A stretch of 34,394 nt of DNA. Origin: Candidatus Nitrosocosmicus sp. (lineage in GTDB: Archaea > Thermoproteota > Nitrososphaeria > Nitrososphaerales > Nitrososphaeraceae). This document shows, in pieces, positions 24,685-33,508 of this stretch. The position numbers and the translations under genes are program-made. The DNA is taken from positions 1 through 34,394 of the forward strand of contig JAICXY010000029.1 in the NCBI GenBank assembly GCA_025934495.1, given 5' to 3'. A model generated the notes under the pieces. The model was not told the DNA's origin, did not search any database, and was given only the letters and a program-made list of their open reading frames with translations. The stretch's first letter is position 1; every line of letters begins with the position of its first letter.

Positions 24685-25482
24685 TTAAAACTGTAAAGAT
24701 ACATCATATATTATTTCTTTTGTACCCATATACCGAAGTATATTCTGAAAATCCTTTTTGTTTGAGGAGGCAAGTATTTCAAGTTTTCCAGTTCCATTTT
24801 TAATCAAATCATTATTGAACTGCAAATAATTTTTTGTGTCTTTTGCAACCTGTGAAGAAGAATCTATAAATTTTATCGAAGGCAAAAGATCAACCAAATA
24901 ATTTTTGACAAAAGGTAAATGTGTACTTGATAAAACAACAACATCAATAGAATCTTTAAAATTAGATTTTACTATATTTTGAATAGTTTTGAATGTACGA
25001 ACTTTATCAAACAAAAAGGACCCATCTTCGACAAGATCAATAATATCCGATGAATCGATTTTGGTAATAAAGACTTCCTGAGGAACCTCCTTATTTATCA
25101 GATAATTAAATTCTTTGCTATTTAATATTCCACTTGAAGCCATTATAGCGATATGATTTTTTTGACTCAATTTAACCGATCTTTTAAGGGGTGGTTTTGT
25201 AGATATAATATCAATCGAAAAGTCATTTTTTATTTCTTCAAAGATTTGGACCGACGGAGTATTTGATGCCATAACTATGAGTTTAGGCCCATATTTTTCC
25301 AAAAATTTAATAGATTTTATTATTATGGATTTTAATTGGCCTTTAGATTTTCTACCATAAGGAAAATTCAACCTATCAGCAAAATATAATATATTTTCTG
25401 CAGGAATAATTTTTCTTAATTCTCGGACAACGGATAAAGATCCTAAACCAGAATCAAAAACTGCGATTGGCCGATATAACAT
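24685..25482 (-). CDS. Glutamate/aspartate racemase-fold protein lacking both catalytic cysteines
   Basis: This protein of 265 residues follows the MurI family from start to end. It has AVFDSGLGSLSVVRELR with Asp10 and Ser11, then FADRLNFPYGRKS, then a glutamate-binding-like ASNTPS at 72-77. The second half-site is SSTHLPFV at 185-192. In MurI enzymes these two sites read ACNT and GCTH, and the two Cys do the deprotonation and reprotonation. Here both are Ser (Ser73 by TCA and Ser186 by AGT). His188 remains. Normal racemisation is therefore unlikely. Options are a binding or regulatory protein, or a changed reaction. Nitrososphaerota have no peptidoglycan, so a cell-wall role is not expected. 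The gene starts at ATG 25482. Confidence 0.85.
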   Translation of the reverse strand: MLYRPIAVFDSGLGSLSVVRELRKIIPAENILYFADRLNFPYGRKSKGQLKSIIIKSIKFLEKYGPKLIVMASNTPSVQIFEEIKNDFSIDIISTKPPLKRSVKLSQKNHIAIMASSGILNSKEFNYLINKEVPQEVFITKIDSSDIIDLVEDGSFLFDKVRTFKTIQNIVKSNFKDSIDVVVLSSTHLPFVKNYLVDLLPSIKFIDSSSQVAKDTKNYLQFNNDLIKNGTGKLEILASSNKKDFQNILRYMGTKEIIYDVSLQF

Positions 25483-25583
25483 AAATATATACCTTGATTT
25501 GACTAAATTTAAATTTAAATTTAATTATTATATGGATATAATTGTTGATGATATTTGATTAAAAATTTTATTTGACCTTTATA

Positions 25584-26048
25584 CTACATACAACAACTTC
25601 CGGCAGGAATACGATATCCGTGTGGACATATTTTGGGATGTTTTAATAAAGTACATAATGCTTCAGTAAATATTTCCTTCATATGATGTTCAATTCCACA
25701 AACCATTTCCTCATCAATGTCTATTTTTAAAGCATCTTTCATTAATACCTCCAACAATCGAGTATTGCGAATCATTTGTTTACCTATTTTCTCACCATCA
25801 GTGGTAAGAACAACTATTGAACCTTTCTTGTAATCAATTAAATGAGAATCATTCAATTTATGAAGCATTTGGACTACTGAAGGTTGTGTTACATTCAATA
25901 CTTTTGCTATAGAACTTACTTTCAACTCTTGACCGCTTTCCATAATTGACCACATTGCTTTCAAGTACATTTCGATATGCTCAGCCTCTGCTGTACCTAT
26001 ATACAATTGCTCTGGTAATTCTGAGTTTTTTGAATAAACAGTCAACAA
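25584..26048 (-). CDS. DtxR/MntR-family metal-dependent transcription regulator
   Basis: A regulator of 154 residues. It has an N-terminal winged helix with YLKAMWSIMESGQELKVSSI and the recognition region LNVTQPSVVQMLHKLNDSHL. The dimerisation helices with the metal-ligand pattern VCGIEHHMKE follow. The end CPHGYRIPAGSCCM contains the CPHG segment that is typical of the family. Such regulators bind Fe2+ or Mn2+ and repress uptake genes. No SH3-like third domain is present. The start is TTG at 26048 (a second TTG follows). The target genes are not evident. Confidence 0.9.
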   Translation of the reverse strand: MLTVYSKNSELPEQLYIGTAEAEHIEMYLKAMWSIMESGQELKVSSIAKVLNVTQPSVVQMLHKLNDSHLIDYKKGSIVVLTTDGEKIGKQMIRNTRLLEVLMKDALKIDIDEEMVCGIEHHMKEIFTEALCTLLKHPKICPHGYRIPAGSCCM

Positions 26049-26240
26049 TCAATATTATACAATATTAGTTTTTAACTTTATCAAACAAATTAAAATATTG
26101 GCATAGTAATGAAAGTATATAATGTATTTCTGAATTTTTTTCAGCAGTTGTTTATATACTATATAATATTGCTAAATTGCAAAGTATATTGTTTAATTAC
26201 AAATAATTCGATAGGTCAATTTTAAATTTTATAAACATTC

Positions 26241-26250
26241 CTATATAAAA
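26241..26250 (+). promoter_or_regulatory. TATA-like element before the cyclase gene
   Basis: The element CTATATAAAA is centred about 31 bases before TTG 26276. This would put the transcript start at or next to that TTG. It thus favours TTG 26276, not ATG 26307, as the original start of the cyclase frame. Confidence 0.5.
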
Positions 26251-26306
26251 CATAGAGAAAAGATATAAAGAGTATTTGGAAATAATAGATCTTACACAAG
26301 AGATAG

Positions 26307-26915
26307 ATGAAAATTACACAGGTTTTTCCTGGTTCTTCTAATTTAAAGATTTTAAAATGGTCAAACTATATAATTGACGGATATGATTCTGAAATGATTT
26401 TTACCAGTACCCATATCGGTACACATATGGATGCACCAATACATTTTAATCCATCAGGAGAATCAATAGAAAAAATTTCTTTAAAAAAAACAGTAATTTT
26501 AGATAATGCCAAAGTATTAAAAATTATAAAAGATGACGATGAAAATATTGATGTAAATGAAATTAAAGAGTATAATATAAAAAAGAATGACACAATACTA
26601 ATATACACAGGTTGGTCTTCCAATAGATTCAAAGATAAATATTTTAAAAAAAATCCCGGGTTATCAAAGCTCGCAGCAGAATACTTGATAGATATGGAGA
26701 TAAATTTGGTGGGAATAGATAGTCCCAATATTGATCCAGCAATTGATACAAAATTTAATTCGCATAAAATTTTTTCTGCTAAAAACATCCCAATAATAGA
26801 AAATTTAATTAACTTGGATAAAATTAATAAAGACGATTTCATATTTATTGCATTACCTCTAAAATTAAATAACTGCTCCGGTTCGCCTGTTAGAGCAATA
26901 GCTTTAATAAATTAA
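26307..26915 (+). CDS. Cyclase-family metal hydrolase (kynurenine-formamidase-like), 5' end frameshifted
   Basis: The 202-residue frame has the family metal motif HIGTHMDAPIHF at about 36-47, the TGWS segment, the NLVGIDSPNIDP region and the C-terminal ALPLKLNNCSGSPVRAIAL, all usual for the cyclase/formamidase group. The ATG at 26307 gives an odd N-terminus, MKITQVFPG. In the neighbouring frame, TTG 26276 begins MEIIDLTQEIDENYT, the normal family start. Removing one G of the pair at 26321-26322 joins this directly to VFPGSSN and gives about 212 residues. So the gene is either broken by a one-base insertion or the sequence has an error there. If ATG 26307 is really used, the conserved first 15 residues are lost. 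The substrate is not known. Confidence 0.75.
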   Translation: MKITQVFPGSSNLKILKWSNYIIDGYDSEMIFTSTHIGTHMDAPIHFNPSGESIEKISLKKTVILDNAKVLKIIKDDDENIDVNEIKEYNIKKNDTILIYTGWSSNRFKDKYFKKNPGLSKLAAEYLIDMEINLVGIDSPNIDPAIDTKFNSHKIFSAKNIPIIENLINLDKINKDDFIFIALPLKLNNCSGSPVRAIALIN

Positions 26916-28276
26916 AGATATCTAAATTAATTAAATACTATTATTTATTAAAATATGAGCCTGTCCCAAAAATAGATAGAAATAAGATTATTCCTAAATT
27001 ATTCAAATATAACCAACCAACCAATATACATTCAGCAAAAACAAAAGCAGAAACTAATAAAACACAATCTCAAAGAGTAATGATAAATTATTGAAATATA
27101 ATAAGTAAGTACGATTTACCTCAAAAAAAAACAGATAAAATAATAGGATATCCAATTATTGCATTTATAAAATAACTTTATAATAACATCATTGACATAT
27201 TTTATAATCAGATGATAGTGAAAACGTTATCTTGGGAATATTGTCTCGAATCTCCATTACTTAGTTATTTCAAAAAAAAGATTCGATTAGTACTTTCACA
27301 AATATGAAAAATGGAACAGTTTACCAAATCTACCGATAACAAAAAAAGATAAAGTAAATATGAAAATCATTGCTTGATAATATATCATCTATATGTTCAC
27401 CTTTAGTGAGGCGACGTCTAGTCATAAATCTACCTGTAGAATCAAACTATGTAACAAAAACACATATAAACAGTATAATAAAAAAAGAAATTCCATTTTC
27501 GTTTGTTATAACTCCAACAAATAATCGTGATTTAAAATAGTAACAAATGGAACAGATAGCATGGTTTTGCGGTGATATTTTTTGCTATTTACAAAAGAAA
27601 TGTAAAAAAATAACTACTGCATTTATAGATTCTAATGAGTATACAATTCTGTATTTTCAAAATAATAAATACCCATACGAAGATATGTACCTAATATATA
27701 TACATATAAAGGATAGAAAAAAAGAAAGTAAATCGCAAAATATACTCATTAAGAAATCGAAGGTTGTAAAAAGAACAAATTCATAAATATACAACAGATT
27801 TAGCAAATTGTTTACAACATATAAAAAGAAAGTAGAGAATTGTTCTGCATCATCATGATTATAAAAAAAATCGATTTTTATAATTAGTTTATTATATTTT
27901 AAAAGATATATAGATTCATAATTTTTCCTACAGCTAGCAATACCATTAATGTATAAAGAATAAAACCACACTTATAATATCAATATAAATAATATTAAAT
28001 TTGTGATATGATATACAATTAATAATGTTTATGAATAAGAAATATTCTTTGGATGGATAATAATAATTATAAATGATATCAAATAAAGAAATAGAAACCA
28101 TAATTTTAAATATAAAAATATCTGCAGGAATAAATTTAAAATATTTTATTAATAAAAATATAGAACCTACAATAATATAAAATCTATACCTTCAAGTAAA
28201 CATATTATATAAATAGAATTTGAGAAATAATATACAAAGTTAACACAAACAAATGTTGTTTCTTATATCTATTTAT
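26916..28276. other. Gene-poor region with only fragmentary open frames
   Basis: No convincing gene lies in about 1.36 kb. Short plus-strand frames follow one another: 27370-27540 (56 residues, TTG start, containing LVRRRLVINLPVESNYVT and HINSIIKKEIPFSFVITPT) and 27547-27786 (79 residues, ATG start, MEQIAWFCGDIFCY and later low complexity). The first has a protein-like composition. They may be remains of a decayed gene or small orphan genes. The long minus-strand frame at 27657-27971 is low-complexity and looks like a shadow. Confidence 0.4.
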
Positions 28277-29380
28277 CTATTTTTTAGTGTCAGATTTGGA
28301 GTTTTTTAATAATCCTGCTAGTCTATAACCATATTCAAAATTGTGTTTGACATGATTGATTCCGTGAGTCAAATGCGGCTCAAATTTGTTATCCAACAGG
28401 TTTTCCATGTAAAATTGTATCTTTTTTATAGATATTTGTGAATGTCTTACTTGTTTATCTGATAAGGAACGTTTCAATTCCTGCTCGATCTCTAATTTAA
28501 AGTCTTTAATATTATCAAATTTACTGTATTTAATAATTTTATTATAATTATTGCAAATATCATATAATTTTTTAATTTCCTTTTTGTTCAAAGTAGATAA
28601 AGATCTTTTAACAGAACTATAATCTCTTTTGGTAATTTGAGTTATTCTAAATATCATATTACTATCAAGGAATTGCACATCATTTAAAACACACATGGAA
28701 TCAAGATTGGATTTGGAAGTGAATTCTCCTATTTCTTCAGAAAGAACACTTTCTTCTTTAATATAAAAATTTTTTGGATTGGCATCTTTTACCAATGGTA
28801 AATTTTCAGAGGTTACTAAAATATTTGAAGGATAAGAATAGTTTTTATTTAAAAGAGCTTCTTTTTTTGCTATATAATACGACTTTGTTTGAAAAATGGA
28901 TACTTTTTTACCATAAGGATCTGTTTTAAAAAATACAATAGCAACAACGTCGACAATTAAATTAGGTATTTGGATTTTTATAAAATCATCATAAATATTA
29001 TAATTGTTCAAGACATCATCACAAATCTCAAATATAATATTATCAAATCTACTTGATTTTGATTCTAATTGATTACTCTCTGTTTTTCCTAGGGATGAAA
29101 TTAGATATTTATACGATGTTACAAAAAAATCATAGATTTTGTTTTTGGTCATTAAAATATGATTAGATTGAAAATGATATGCAATAGTTTTTAATACAAT
29201 AATATAGGGATTTGATGTTTTAATATCTTTAAAATAGAGTGAAAATTTATTCGCTATTGTAATTAGGTGCGCATGGTGCAGGGAATTATCAATGTTATGT
29301 ATTCCAAGTTCTTTGTAACTTTTTTTTAGTAAATTATCAAAATTTACAATACAATTATTAGACATTTTTAACGATATCAT
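28277..29380 (-). CDS. Unknown protein, 367 residues, His-rich ends
   Basis: I do not recognise the family with confidence. The protein is soluble and mostly helical, with no signal peptide or TM helix. It has His-containing segments near both ends: DNSLHHAHLITIANKF at about 31-46, and EPHLTHGINHVKHNFEYGYR near 334-353. Such His clusters can bind metal, and an HD-hydrolase-like arrangement is possible but the order of residues does not settle it. A middle region IPNLIVDVVAIVFF is hydrophobic. The ATG at 29380 or Met6 (29365) may be the start. No operon partner is close: 91 bases separate it from the DedA-type gene behind. Confidence 0.75.
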   Translation of the reverse strand: MISLKMSNNCIVNFDNLLKKSYKELGIHNIDNSLHHAHLITIANKFSLYFKDIKTSNPYIIVLKTIAYHFQSNHILMTKNKIYDFFVTSYKYLISSLGKTESNQLESKSSRFDNIIFEICDDVLNNYNIYDDFIKIQIPNLIVDVVAIVFFKTDPYGKKVSIFQTKSYYIAKKEALLNKNYSYPSNILVTSENLPLVKDANPKNFYIKEESVLSEEIGEFTSKSNLDSMCVLNDVQFLDSNMIFRITQITKRDYSSVKRSLSTLNKKEIKKLYDICNNYNKIIKYSKFDNIKDFKLEIEQELKRSLSDKQVRHSQISIKKIQFYMENLLDNKFEPHLTHGINHVKHNFEYGYRLAGLLKNSKSDTKK

Positions 29381-29471
29381 AATTGATACTATTTGTTATT
29401 AAACATTAAAATAAAAAATAATTAAAGAAAGATATATAATATTTTATTAAAATAGATAAATATATTTGATA

Positions 29472-30128
29472 TTATTTTTTATTTTTATGTTTTTCATCAA
29501 AATCATTATCCAATGCCCATGGAAACCATTTACCAATTATTTTGGTCCAATCCACTTTAAAAGTAAAAAATAATATCAAAATTAACAATCCGATAGTTAA
29601 TCCAGCAATCAGAATGACAGTAAATTGGTTATTAGCATTAGAAAATAAAAGGATCTGTTCCATTACAGGTCTACCCAAAATAACAGCACCCCACACAATT
29701 ATTAATCCATACAAGAGTTTTCCAAAGAAGGTAAATAGAACAAATTTTTTTATGCTATATTTAGCAATCCCTAAAGGTATATATACCAAATCATCAGGTA
29801 CCGGAAGTAATGCTGCGATAAATGCTGCCAAACCACCATATTTAGCTAAAAAATTTTGAAGTGGTAGTATTTTCGATTTGGTTTTTTTACTTAAAAGATT
29901 TCTTCCATAATAACTAGCTATAAATATACTACTTTTGGCCAATACTGCTCCAATAGTAGCTGATAAGGCAATCATATTTGGATCCAATTCTTTATTCAAT
30001 GCTGAAGTAATTAAAATTGGGAAATAAGGTACAGGAATAAATATAAGAATACTTCCTAAAAAACTAATTATGAATATACCAATATATCCTACATTACCAA
30101 AATAAGTTAAAATACCTTGGATATCCAT
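29472..30128 (-). CDS. DedA/VTT-domain membrane protein
   Basis: This 218-residue integral membrane protein has the VTT (SNARE-associated) domain features: GSILIFIPVPYFPILITSA in the first re-entrant part, an ASYYGRNLLSKK segment, and the FIAALLPVPDDLVYIPLG motif around 103-120. Members move lipids such as polyprenyl phosphates across the membrane or support envelope homeostasis. The C-terminal TM helix (LIAGLTIGLLILILFF) is followed by a charged tail. By family knowledge a role in recycling glycan carriers would fit with AglB, but that is only a suggestion. Confidence 0.88.
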   Translation of the reverse strand: MDIQGILTYFGNVGYIGIFIISFLGSILIFIPVPYFPILITSALNKELDPNMIALSATIGAVLAKSSIFIASYYGRNLLSKKTKSKILPLQNFLAKYGGLAAFIAALLPVPDDLVYIPLGIAKYSIKKFVLFTFFGKLLYGLIIVWGAVILGRPVMEQILLFSNANNQFTVILIAGLTIGLLILILFFTFKVDWTKIIGKWFPWALDNDFDEKHKNKK

Positions 30129-30943
30129 TAAACAAAGGAATGATGAATTAACAAATATAATTACTTTATTAATTTGTAATGTAAATATAAAATAAAAGAA
30201 AAGTATGATACTTTAATGTAGAACCTTTGTAGGATAAGAATTTTTTGATTTTTCATTGTCAGGATTTAATATATCAAATATTACTACTATTTGTTTCCTT
30301 GGTTGGATATACAAAATTTTTAATAAAAATACTTCAAAATAACCAACAAATAAAATATAAAATATTATTTCCGTCAATAGAAACAACTAGATCAGTATTT
30401 ATCTAACCCTCGCATTGTCCTGATAGAGATAGTTCGATAGCAAATTTCCATTTATCAGACTAACATTTACACAGATATTATCATTCTTCTTTTAATTTGG
30501 CCATAAACATGAAGATGATTTACAGATACGGGATTTTTTGTCTTTGTCCTACTATTTTTTATGGATGAATAAAAGATACGTTTTAACTTTCTTGATAAAA
30601 TATTTGAATATACCAGTATAAATAAAATTTCACGATAAAATATGATAAAAACCAAATATGGTTTTTATCATCCATCTAGATGGATAAAATTCTACCGCAA
30701 TAGGAAAATATCAAATAATATTTCCAACAATATTATAAAAAGATTTTATATTGGTATTAATATTTATTGCATTTTGTATACTCTTTTTTTCGTAATTGCG
30801 TGCACATTCAGTTCAAGTCTACGAAGTATTGAGTTGGAATTCGCAATATTATAACAAATTGTAATCATTAAAAAACGAATAAGTTATGCAACAAAGCAAT
30901 ATTTATATAAAAAAATATTATTTAAATAAAATAAAATAAAAAA
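30129..30943. other. Intergenic with a hairpin and palindrome, no gene seen
   Basis: About 815 AT-rich bases. The frames at 30467-30655 (minus) and 30642-30854 (plus) are short and of low or mixed quality, and neither is well supported. The minus-strand one ends in a protein-like stretch (NPVSVNHLHVYGQIKRRMI) that may be a decayed fragment. A strong inverted repeat sits at 30642-30685. Confidence 0.5.
30642..30685. repeat. 12-bp stem-loop followed by a 16-bp palindrome
   Basis: ATGATAAAAACC (30642-30653) and GGTTTTTATCAT (30660-30671) form a perfect 12-bp stem with a 6-base loop. Directly after, ATCCATCTAGATGGAT (30670-30685) is a perfect palindrome. Together they could be a protein-binding site, a transcript terminator on either strand, or the remains of a small mobile element. 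Confidence 0.7.
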
Positions 30944-31468
30944 TTAATGAGTAGTTTTTGCAGGATTAAATGGTGTACTTAAAGGAGATTTTTTAACAGC
31001 AACAGGGGTATTTTCAAAATTAACAGTTGATGTAATTACATTAGACAATGGATTAATCTTGCTTAGATCGGTTAACACGATATCGAATTTTACATTTGGC
31101 ATAGTTTTTCCAGCAAAAGAGGTTGCAAATGGAATTACACCCGATTGGTTAACAACATAGCCATTTGGAAAAGAAGACCTTTTTAATAAAGTTCCATTTA
31201 ATGTAGATACTTTCATTATCCCATTAATTTTAGTACTTACCAATGAGGGGTCTTTGGTTACATAACCAACAAGAACTTTTAATTGAACATGAGTATCGTT
31301 TGTTAATGGTGCAAGTTTTGCCGAATTGAGTGTAATAGTAATTTTCTGGACAGGTTGTGCATATATATTACTAATTATGCCAACACCAAAAAAAATGATA
31401 GAACTAGCAATTATTGTAGCAGAAATCAGCATTAGGTTCTTATAAGTTATTGATAAATTTCTGAACAT
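30944..31468 (-). CDS. Exported or membrane-anchored protein of unknown function
   Basis: The 174-residue product has one hydrophobic segment at about 12-34 preceded by a Lys/Arg-containing start, then NIYAQPVQK, which looks like a signal-peptide end. The rest is rich in Thr, Ser, Val and Asn with alternating hydrophobic residues, consistent with a beta-sandwich domain outside the cell. It carries possible N-glycosylation sequons (NDTH, NGT, NQS). I do not recognise the family. It is 130 bases downstream of amt on the same strand, and a role next to ammonium uptake is only positional. Confidence 0.72.
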   Translation of the reverse strand: MFRNLSITYKNLMLISATIIASSIIFFGVGIISNIYAQPVQKITITLNSAKLAPLTNDTHVQLKVLVGYVTKDPSLVSTKINGIMKVSTLNGTLLKRSSFPNGYVVNQSGVIPFATSFAGKTMPNVKFDIVLTDLSKINPLSNVITSTVNFENTPVAVKKSPLSTPFNPAKTTH

Positions 31469-31598
31469 TAAATAAAAATTAATATAATAATATAAAAACG
31501 ATATGATAAAATACCAGTAGATAATTACATTATATTTTTACAAAGAGAAAAAAAATAAGGCTTTTTATGTAAGAAATTAAGTGGTAAAAAATAATAGA

Positions 31599-32828
31599 TT
31601 ATTGTTCTCCATAAGCAGCTTCTGCATGTTGTGATATATCCAGTCCCAAAGCTTCTTCTTCTTCATTCACTTTTAATCCAACAACATAATCAATTATTTT
31701 TAATATTATTAAAGTCCCAACAAAACCCATAATAGCAGCAACACCTACACCTATACCTTGTATTACTAACTGCATGGGATTCCCATTTAGCCATCCATTT
31801 GGACCAGCGGGATTGATAACTTGGCTAGCGAAAATACCTATGGATAAGGCGCCAACTATACCCGTAATACCGTGTACAGAACTTACATCCAAAGCATCAT
31901 CGATCCTTAATCTTTCTTTCAATAAAACAATTCCACCATAAGATGCAAATCCTAAAACAATACCCAATATGAACGAGTCTTGCCCGCTAATAAATCCAGC
32001 AGCAGGGGTAACACCAGCTAAACCCGCAACCGCACCGTTTATAACAGATGTTACTGTGGGTTTTCCAGATCTTTTCCAGCTAAGACCCACCCAAACAATG
32101 GCACAAGTGGAAGCACCAATTTGAGTAGTAAGTAAAGCATTAGCAGCAAGTGCACCAGATGCTAAAGCACTACCCGCATTAAATCCAAACCATCCGACCC
32201 ACAATAAAGTTGCACCCATTGCAGCGAGAGGAAGATTATGAGGAACCATTATCTGAGGACCATAATTTCTGCGCCGACCTAGCACTAATGCTGATGCTAG
32301 TGACGCCATACCCGCACTGGTATGTATTACTATACCTCCTGCGAAATCGACAACTCCTATTTTGGATAACCAACCACCGCCCCATACCCAATGGGCTAGC
32401 GGATAGTAAATTACCAGGCTCCATACAATTACAAATATAAAAAAAGCGCTCCACTTCATACGTTCCGCAAAGGCTCCTGTAATTAATAATGGAGTAATAA
32501 CCGCGAACATCATCTGATATGTTGCATAGGTAATTCCAGGTATTGTGGGTGCATAAGAAATCGAATTATTAAATGGAACGTTGTTATAGAATAGCCAAGA
32601 GAGATTCCCTATAAAACCATGAATATCAGGTGCAAAAGTTAAAGTAAATCCAACTATAAACCACAAGACCGATAACAATGCAAGACCCGCAAATGTTTGC
32701 ATTATCACAGATAATGAATTTTTTAGCCTGAGCAATCCTGCTTCAAAAAAACCTAAAGCAGGTGTCATCAGCATGACAAGCCCAGTGGAGACAAGCATCC
32801 ATGTTGTATCACCAGTATTAATTACCAA
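31599..32828 (-). CDS. amt: Ammonium transporter Amt
   Basis: The 409-residue membrane protein has the Amt family signature. GFFEAGLLRLKNSLSVIMQ at about 26-44 is in the first half, and the pore region AHWVWGGGWLSKIGVVDF and GIVIHTSAGMASLA follows. The twin histidines are in VIHTSAG and SSVHGITGIVGA. Phe and Trp of the gate are in place as far as can be judged. It imports NH4+/NH3, the energy and nitrogen source of ammonia oxidisers. The start is TTG 32828, with a good TATA-like element about 40 bases upstream. Confidence 0.96.
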   Translation of the reverse strand: MVINTGDTTWMLVSTGLVMLMTPALGFFEAGLLRLKNSLSVIMQTFAGLALLSVLWFIVGFTLTFAPDIHGFIGNLSWLFYNNVPFNNSISYAPTIPGITYATYQMMFAVITPLLITGAFAERMKWSAFFIFVIVWSLVIYYPLAHWVWGGGWLSKIGVVDFAGGIVIHTSAGMASLASALVLGRRRNYGPQIMVPHNLPLAAMGATLLWVGWFGFNAGSALASGALAANALLTTQIGASTCAIVWVGLSWKRSGKPTVTSVINGAVAGLAGVTPAAGFISGQDSFILGIVLGFASYGGIVLLKERLRIDDALDVSSVHGITGIVGALSIGIFASQVINPAGPNGWLNGNPMQLVIQGIGVGVAAIMGFVGTLIILKIIDYVVGLKVNEEEEALGLDISQHAEAAYGEQ

Positions 32829-33508
32829 CGCTCACAGAAGGTTTTTGGTAGATTATAAAGTTATTCCTTTTATACTTAAAAATTGTAATTAAAATACTTA
32901 AAAAAAAAATAATATCATAAAAAATGTTTTTTTTGATGATATTTATATTTTTTAATAGTACTTTATTCAATTATAAATAAAGAAATACATATACATATAG
33001 AGCTGTTTATAACAAGTCTCTACTCTTGATTACAATAGTCTATGAAAAGATTTACGCGCTTTGATTTTCATTTCTTTTTTCTTTATGAGATATCAATAAA
33101 ACTTTTGATTTTCTTTAATATACTCCATTGCTTATCTTTGGGCTCTGTTAACAATCATATAAATACTTACAATCATTAATGTAAATAGAATGCGCTTGTT
33201 TAGATTTGCTAGTTTTTAAAATCTTGAGAATATATTAGAAAAATACAACAATAATTTTGCTGATGAAAACAAGCAGTATTATTGGTTTACATAAGAACAT
33301 CCAGTATTCTTTACAACTATTAATAGTTCTGTAAACATATGCCATGTTTTCCTGTAAAATAATGTGGTGTTTGTTCAGATATCGTAACATCTTTAGCTTA
33401 CTACTCTTAACTATGACGATTAATCAGCAGGTGGACGAATATATCTAATAAAAATCATGACAAAGCGATCACAAATATTTTACAATAGAACATACCTTTG
33501 TGTTTTTA
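32829..33508. other. Intergenic with a lone IS6-like terminal sequence
   Basis: No intact gene lies in about 680 bases between the amt start and the IS remnant. GGCTCTGTTAAC at 33141-33152 resembles the start of IS6-type terminal repeats. On the plus strand, 33200-33350 translates to fragments such as NLENILEKYNNNFADENKQY interrupted by stops, perhaps decayed coding sequence. Confidence 0.4.
32867..32876 (-). promoter_or_regulatory. Promoter TATA element of amt
   Basis: On the minus strand the sequence reads AAGTATAAAAGG, a good archaeal BRE-like and TATA match. It lies roughly 40-48 bases before TTG 32828, so transcription should begin about 15 bases before the codon. Confidence 0.55.

Noticed and set aside
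27657-27971. Minus-strand 104-residue frame
   Set aside because: Phe/Tyr/Ile low complexity as expected from AT-rich sequence; no start context or motif.
30400-30450. Possible tRNA-like arm (GTTCGAT near 30428)
   Set aside because: The surrounding bases do not form acceptor or anticodon stems.
30642-30854. Plus-strand 70-residue frame
   Set aside because: Its start lies inside the stem-loop and palindrome, and the product is AT-biased with no recognisable feature.
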